From Tomocerus qinae (lineage: Eukaryota > Arthropoda > Collembola > Entomobryomorpha > Tomoceridae), in contig CM034546.1 in the NCBI GenBank assembly GCA_020055645.1, positions 72,912,001-72,976,000 of the forward strand: a stretch of DNA of 64,000 nucleotides. The letters run 5' to 3'. The notes below the pieces were generated by a model. The model was not told the DNA's origin and did no database searches. It saw only the letters and a list, made by a program, of their open reading frames with translations. Position 1 is the stretch's first letter; every line of letters starts with the position of its first letter. Position numbers and translations under genes: made by a program. Positions 58,517 to 64,000 of this stretch are shown one piece after another.

Positions 58517-59742
58517 ATGCGTGTACAGTGTCCCATTGGAGGTTGCGATACCTCTGACGTCTATTTTGACACAAACCAAATCACCTCCCATTTTATGGAA
58601 CATCATGGAACGGTTTCAGTTGAGATGACAACACACAAGATGCTTCTATACTTACTTTATGACCCTGAAATGGCCCGAAAAGGTAAAATCATGAACAAAT
58701 CATTATCTATTAAGTACTTAAATAAGAATGTCAGTAAGATTTGTGATTTATAAAGTTAATTGTGTTTTTGTCTTTCTATTTTGTTCTGCAGATTCAAAAG
58801 TTGTCAAAGTGCCCTTCTTAATTAAGTACGACAGAGACCGATTCTTTCTTGTCATCACTTGCGATAACGGACTTTATTACTTCTGGCTATACCAAATAGA
58901 AGATTGGCAGAAAAAACGCAGATTTTTTCATGCCGATTTAATATTGATCCCTACATTTCCAACGGTATGCCCATTTCACGATTTTTAAATTCATATTATT
59001 GTAATGTAGGAGAGGATGCTTTCTGCACTTATCTGTAGAGTAAGGAGGAAATGGTGTTGAAATTAAATATTGATATTGATTGAAGAATCTAGAAAGTTGA
59101 TATATTTATTAGGGGTCATAAGGGTTATTATCAAATATTTGTATATACAACTATTTTAAAATAAATTCTGTATTTACAGGCTGTGGAATTGGAATCAAAT
59201 CCTAAAAACGTCGTCTTCCCGATTACCACTCCTATTGGGGAAATACTGAGAAAGGATAGCAGTTTATTGCACTCCATAGGCGACAGAGACTTGAAGATGA
59301 ATTACACCAAATGCAACATTTATCAACTCGGGATTATGTTTAAGGTAAACAGTCAAATTCGTTCCTAACTAACCTCTATTTCTGATCTCCTTCTTTATAG
59401 TCCAACGCGGGATTGAATAGTTCTGTAATGAAGTGTAGAATAATATTATGTATCGGATGAACTTCGTGTAGTATTTTTTCATAAGTTTAGAGACCCTATA
59501 TATGATAGCATTTTGAATGATCGTTCATTTATTATTAGTTTGCAATTCGTAGCTTATTTATTTGCAATATATTTGTAGTGCAATATAGAATTAAAAGTAG
59601 AACTAAACACCGAAATAAAAAATAATTTATTTCAATATGTTTTCAGGAAATTGGGCACAAAAAGGACACTGGACTACCTTCTACAGTTGTTATCAAATCT
59701 AACATTTCAGAAATCCTTACAGGTGGAAATGCTATGAAATAA
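58517..59742 (+). pseudogene. SIAH-like gene, copy B, truncated
   Basis: Exons 1-4 correspond to copy A: 58517-58682, 58792-58964, 59180-59344 and from 59647. Splice sites are conserved; exon 1 is 6 nt shorter, exons 2 and 3 have identical lengths. A stop at 59740-59742 ends the frame after 199 residues. The rest of exon 4 is shifted, and exons 5-7 (copy A 41386-41813) are deleted as a block. The zinc finger and sandwich region are intact, so a short protein remains possible, but a decaying pseudogene is the simpler reading. Confidence 0.8.
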
Positions 59743-59879
59743 AGCATTGCGAATATACCAGAAAATTTGAGTTCTGCAGAAAGGTTCAACCAGTGGGACA
59801 GGTAAGTTATTAATAATAATAATGTTAAATTTAAGCTGTTATTGAAATTCATTCATGAAGTATAACATTCAGTTAATTA

Positions 59880-60750
59880 GGTAACTAATAGTAAAAAATT
59901 GTTTGTCTTAGAATTTAATAATATTTAAGTAGCTAAATGTTTTCTAATGAATTTGCACACATGTAGTTATTATAATATTATATGGATAGATTGATGTTCT
60001 TATGACCTTCAGTATTAATTGATCTCTCCAGTAAGTTACCGTTGATAATTTTTGATAAATTTCAGTATTGTAAGGAATTAATTTTTATACTTAAGTTTGA
60101 TTGTCATAAATGAATGAATTTTTTGTGTGTATTAACATGTTTCAAGTAAGTAGTACAAAATAAAATATCAAACATCAATTTTATCAATCAAAAAACTAAC
60201 AGTTACACATTATTCTTTTAACATCCCATATGCCTACAAACAGCAGCCATACTGATTGCCCTTACTCACAAGACTAAAGTAATCGTATAAATCATATAAT
60301 CATATAAATGCATTTCTATTGTCTAGAAAATTGTGTTGATAAAATTGCCGAATATTATGTGTTCATATCAAAGAGGTAAGCCCATAGATGAGAAAGACTT
60401 TAAGAAATTGGCATTTGGGGGAGAATCACAACTAATACTAACAAGTAATAATTTCTGAAGTTGAATTTAATATTTGCTTGTATAGCTACATGCTTAATAC
60501 ACATATCTGCTACATGCAGATTTAGTATTGTAGGATAGACAGAACAATTATAGTATACCACCGTATCATGTTAAAATTAATTAATAAGCCGTCTATTGTT
60601 ATTAGAAGGGAAGGTACTAGCACTATTTGGCAAACATTAAAGCTCAGATAACAATAAAAGCAGTAATTTTCACTTGGATGCACATAAACCGTTCTGGAAC
60701 TTGTTTCAGAACAGAATAATTTTTTTGACACACTATACTGGGTTAGTATA
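59880..60750. other. Intergenic, duplicated
   Basis: Aligns with 41925-42780 of copy A. No independent feature. Confidence 0.5.
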
Positions 60751-60996
60751 GTCTGGCTTTATAAAAATCCGAATGATGACCTTTAGTAACCCCATTGTTG
60801 ACAAATATTTTTTGAGTACTATACTTCACACCAAATTACAGGAGCCATACAGTCTTTAGCGTCACATTTGACTGTATCCACAACAACATTATTTATTAAA
60901 CCGAAATAAAATAAATATTGAAGAAAAAATATTTGTTATAGGCGGGGCTAAATGGGGTTACTAGAGGTCATCATTCGGATTTTTATAAAGCCAGAC
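60751..60996. mobile_element. 246-bp MITE present only in copy B
   Basis: The 44-bp TIRs starting GTCTGGCTTTATAAAAATCC are inverted at the right end with one mismatch seen. The corresponding site in copy A (about 42785) is empty, so insertion followed the duplication. The target duplication is not certain (AGTA or TA). Confidence 0.85.
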
Positions 60997-61183
60997 AGTA
61001 GGTAGTTTTTAGGTTTGTAATACTTACTTCTCATCGCAAGTGGCCGTGCTGTTACTTGTAAGAAACATTAATTACGCAACACATTTACTTACGTTGTACA
61101 TGTTTTTATCTGTAAGTCCAATCATTTCCGTTTCATACTACGAAACATCGCCCATGCTTAACATTTTATTACGTAAATCTTAC

Positions 61184-61300
61184 CAGGCACATATCCAGAA
61201 ATTTGGTCAGTTGGGCTCAATCAAAAATAATGACAAAAATTGGTTGGGAAAAAATTTACAATTTTGGACCTTTTTTGGGAAACTACTGGATACGTGCTTG
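61184..61300. mobile_element. hAT-like MITE, old copy (B)
   Basis: CAGGCACATATCCAG...TGGATACGTGCTTG, the orthologous copy of 42944-43097, with about 35 bp less interior sequence. Confidence 0.75.
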
Positions 61301-61551
61301 AAACGTATCATAAAGGTTTTTTTTACATTTTATTTTAGAAAATCGTAATTACTACTTTACAAGCCATGATTAAAAATAATTGACAGTGCTAATTATTCCA
61401 TTGTAAATCTAAATAAAGTTAACAATACCGATATCTGTGTAACTTAAATTTTTCTCAATAAAAATGGTTCCGAATTTTGAGATTTATTACAATTGAAATG
61501 TTAATATCCCACTGATTTACAATTATTTCCGCTTATTAATTGTGTGGTTAG

Positions 61552-62556
61552 TTAATGGTAATTACGGCGGAGTTGTCTGTTCCGAAAACGGGGACGATTC
61601 GGTCTTACTCGTTCACTAGCTAAATATGAAGCATCAACCGAATTATCGGTGCAAGACTCGCTGTACATGGACACTACATCAGTGTCGTCGTATCCGAGGG
61701 CTTTAATATGATCCAAAACAGTTTTTGATTCCTCTTCAGTAAGGGATTTGGTTCTTGAAAAGGAAACCCATCCATTTTCACCATTTGGGAAACAAAAAAT
61801 GGCCACAATAAGGTTTTTATTGTCAGCGAATGAGACGTACCACAGCGAATGGTCGTCTTCAGTCACAAAACCAAAATCATATTGTAATTATTACCAATTG
61901 AAAGATTATTGTTCAAATATTTTTACTTGTTTGATTTCTTGAGATCATAGTTTAATAATTATTTAATTACCGTATTTGCTAAGACCAACGCTCGAGTAGT
62001 CGCAGAATATGGTTGAATCTATTGCCTTTGAAGGGTAACATTGAAATATTGTTTTTCCACCATCAAATCCATAAAATTTTCCGTCGATCATGTCTTGGAA
62101 GTGCTCTAATCGGGCTCGTCCGCACATATTGTTAAAGTCGTCCGTATAGTTCAACAGTTTGCCTTGCATTAATTCAGCTATATGTAATCTAACAGCAGAA
62201 TTCCCCAGTTCCATGTGCCATCCATCTGCAGGTTGAGCGTCTCGAAACTTGTGATAATCAATCAAAGTTTGTACAGATTTATAAAAATATAGCATTTTTG
62301 TGAAAATAAATCAAACGGTGTGAACTGATGTAAAATAGGTTTATATGTAGCAGTCGGACTCAGTAATTCACAATCACGAATCGTTCGACAAATTTTCAAT
62401 AAATAAATATTATAACATACAAAGGCTTACCCAATTAAAGTCGGGCACAATAGGCTTAGGATTAGAGCAGACAGCAGTTGGAGAATTAATCTTACATGTA
62501 GACTGCGAATTCACCACTCCTGCTATAACTAATGTAATCAAAAATATTCTCTCCAT
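61552..62556 (-). CDS. Secreted lipocalin-like protein (copy B)
   Basis: Three exons, 62556-62431, 62247-61971 and 61856-61552, with exon lengths (126, 277, 305) and phases identical to copy A; 235 residues. The signal peptide is MERIFLITLVIAGV-type. All cysteines visible in copy A are kept except for neighbouring substitutions (for example CSN for CFN). Coding exons are clearly better conserved than introns, so both copies are probably under selection. Function as for copy A: likely an extracellular carrier of a small lipophilic ligand, by the ApoD-like C-terminal exon. Confidence 0.68.
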
Positions 62557-64000
62557 AATGTGCTATTTGCTCTAAGAACTGGTGAGTTTGAAAGGATGGA
62601 TGGAAGGACGTTCAATCCAAACGTGAAATAAATAGTATATTCTATGAAATTCTACTTTTATACGCAGGATAGAAATTAATTTCCTCCGTCTTCCTCCCAC
62701 ACTGTATTTTTTATAATGCAAGTATGTTACACTCTGTGAATACATATTAATCATGTGTACAGTAGGTACACTCTTACCAGTCATGGTCAGCTTATACTTG
62801 TGTAGCATAATTATATCCTGTGTTTTAATAATAGTAGGTTATTCGTAGTTGTGAGATGAGCTACGACCGGCTGGGGAAGTCTTATATAAACTTTCTAACT
62901 CAGTACAGTAAGCTTAGTACAGTACAGTAACATTCCCCCTCGTCTAAGTCTATCTAGCTATCAAAGCAATTAGTCCTTCTAACCCAATATATAGTAGTTA
63001 GTCCTTTGCAATAAATGGAATGAATTTTATTACCAGTGTCAGACTTAAAAGATTTGTACGCGGAACCCATTGAACGAAATGCCTGGTCACACACAATAGA
63101 CTATTGATCCTTAGCCAGGCGAGGCGACACTCGGAAGATAAAAACGCGGCAATTATGAGTTTTTGGTAGCGATTCGTCAATTTATTTCTAAAATCAAAAT
63201 TTGGGTGAGATTTGGCCTTCCCATGGGCAATTTAATTTTTGAAAAAGGTAGAATTTTTAAATTTTAAGATCTACTAATTTGATGGCGTTATTCCAAGTCC
63301 AAGGACTCATTCCAATTAGCATCTTTTATTTAATTAATTTTTGTATCGACATTTTTTCATAGGTAAGTTAGCAGTGGTGCGAAACGCTGATAGCGTGAAG
63401 TTACACATAAACCGGACGTAATAAATTAGGCACTATACCGTGATTCGTCTAGGTATACTTTAATATAATTTTCTGTATAAGGAAGGATTGCATATTAAAT
63501 AAAAATAAATCTAGTTTTAAGTATCTACGTCTACGTCTGTGAAGGTGAACTTACCACAACTGTTTTTGAATGCTTTCTGAAACGTGTTGTCTTAAAGATG
63601 AAAGCTTTTAAGATTTATTATTACGGAATAATGCAATTTCTCGGAATGACTTGCTGGAAATGGAAACTACTTATTAATTACGTCGAAAAGTGAGCAATAT
63701 ATTATTATGGTACTAATTATGGTTATGTCAAGATCAGCACAAAAATTATGTTGTGCAGTTCGGTTTTATTAGCGTGACTGCAAGTTTTCCAGGATGGATG
63801 TCTCAGAGGTAAGCATAAAATATTATGTAGAGTAGGGAAAGAATACAATCCCAAAAGAGACTGGATGGATTTTCCGCTTGGAGTTTACATTTACTAAGTA
63901 TTTATGGATAGAATTATTTTAGTTTAGGCAGGTAAAGATTTATCATGTTAGGCTTAGCCACGTTTGGGGATTACGGCAGATTAACCCACGTTCCTTGCTT
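62557..64000. other. Duplicated flank to window edge
   Basis: Matches 44360-45960 of copy A minus the 44660-44815 insertion. No ORF with support. Confidence 0.5.

Larger units (their letters stand above)
58075..64000. repeat. Segmental duplication, copy B (runs off the window)
   Basis: Collinear with 39370-45960. It still matches copy A at the window edge (GGATTACGGCAGATTAAC), so the true right limit is outside. Confidence 0.95.

Overview
The window looks like arthropod nuclear DNA. It is AT-rich, has short GT-AG introns, insect-type gustatory-receptor-like genes, amine-receptor-like GPCRs, a CYP2-type P450, and a dense load of Helitrons, MITEs, minisatellites and a Copia element. A springtail (Collembola) fits best, but that is inference from the gene mix. 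No rRNA, tRNA or CRISPR array was seen.

Layout. 1-2.4 kb: decayed Helitron helicase with a 522-bp foldback element inserted in it. 2.7-3.4 kb: inverted-repeat element with a 23-bp tandem array. 4.1-5.3 kb: single-exon alpha-1,2-fucosyltransferase (GT11). 7.1-16 kb: two divergent barrier-to-autointegration-factor (BAF)-like genes, convergent to each other. The second has its intron filled by a 6.5-kb Copia-type LTR element whose single frame runs from gag-pol into an envelope-like protein. 17.6-19.1 and 28.8-30.5 kb: two three-exon chemoreceptor genes, with a decayed fragment of the second at 31.5 kb. 20.3-26.6 kb: a 36-37-bp minisatellite followed by an intact-looking autonomous Helitron. 32.2-38.4 kb: two head-to-head paralogous class A GPCR genes. 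In both, splicing phases carry the frame from the seven-helix receptor into a long tail with two zinc-ribbon-like modules and a helical end.

39.4-46 kb and 58.1-64 kb are two copies of one segmental duplication. Each holds a SIAH-like zinc-finger gene (+) and a three-exon secreted lipocalin-like gene (-). Copy A is complete; in copy B the SIAH-like gene is cut short while the lipocalin-like gene keeps every exon length. Between the copies lies an eight-exon cytochrome P450 (55.1-47.1 kb, minus) of 521 residues. Its introns hold a 2.6-kb long-TIR element, a 0.7-kb TIR element and two hAT-like MITEs with exact 8-bp target duplications.

Most multi-exon models were built by hand from ORFs, splice sites and phase agreement. 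They should be treated as predictions: strong for the GPCRs, P450, chemoreceptors and lipocalin-like pair, weaker at the BAF-like exon 2 boundary and at the 5' end of the SIAH-like genes. The strongest candidates for something undescribed are the GPCR/zinc-ribbon fusion (supported by two paralogs with identical intron phases) and the Copia element with an in-frame envelope-like domain sitting inside a BAF-like gene.
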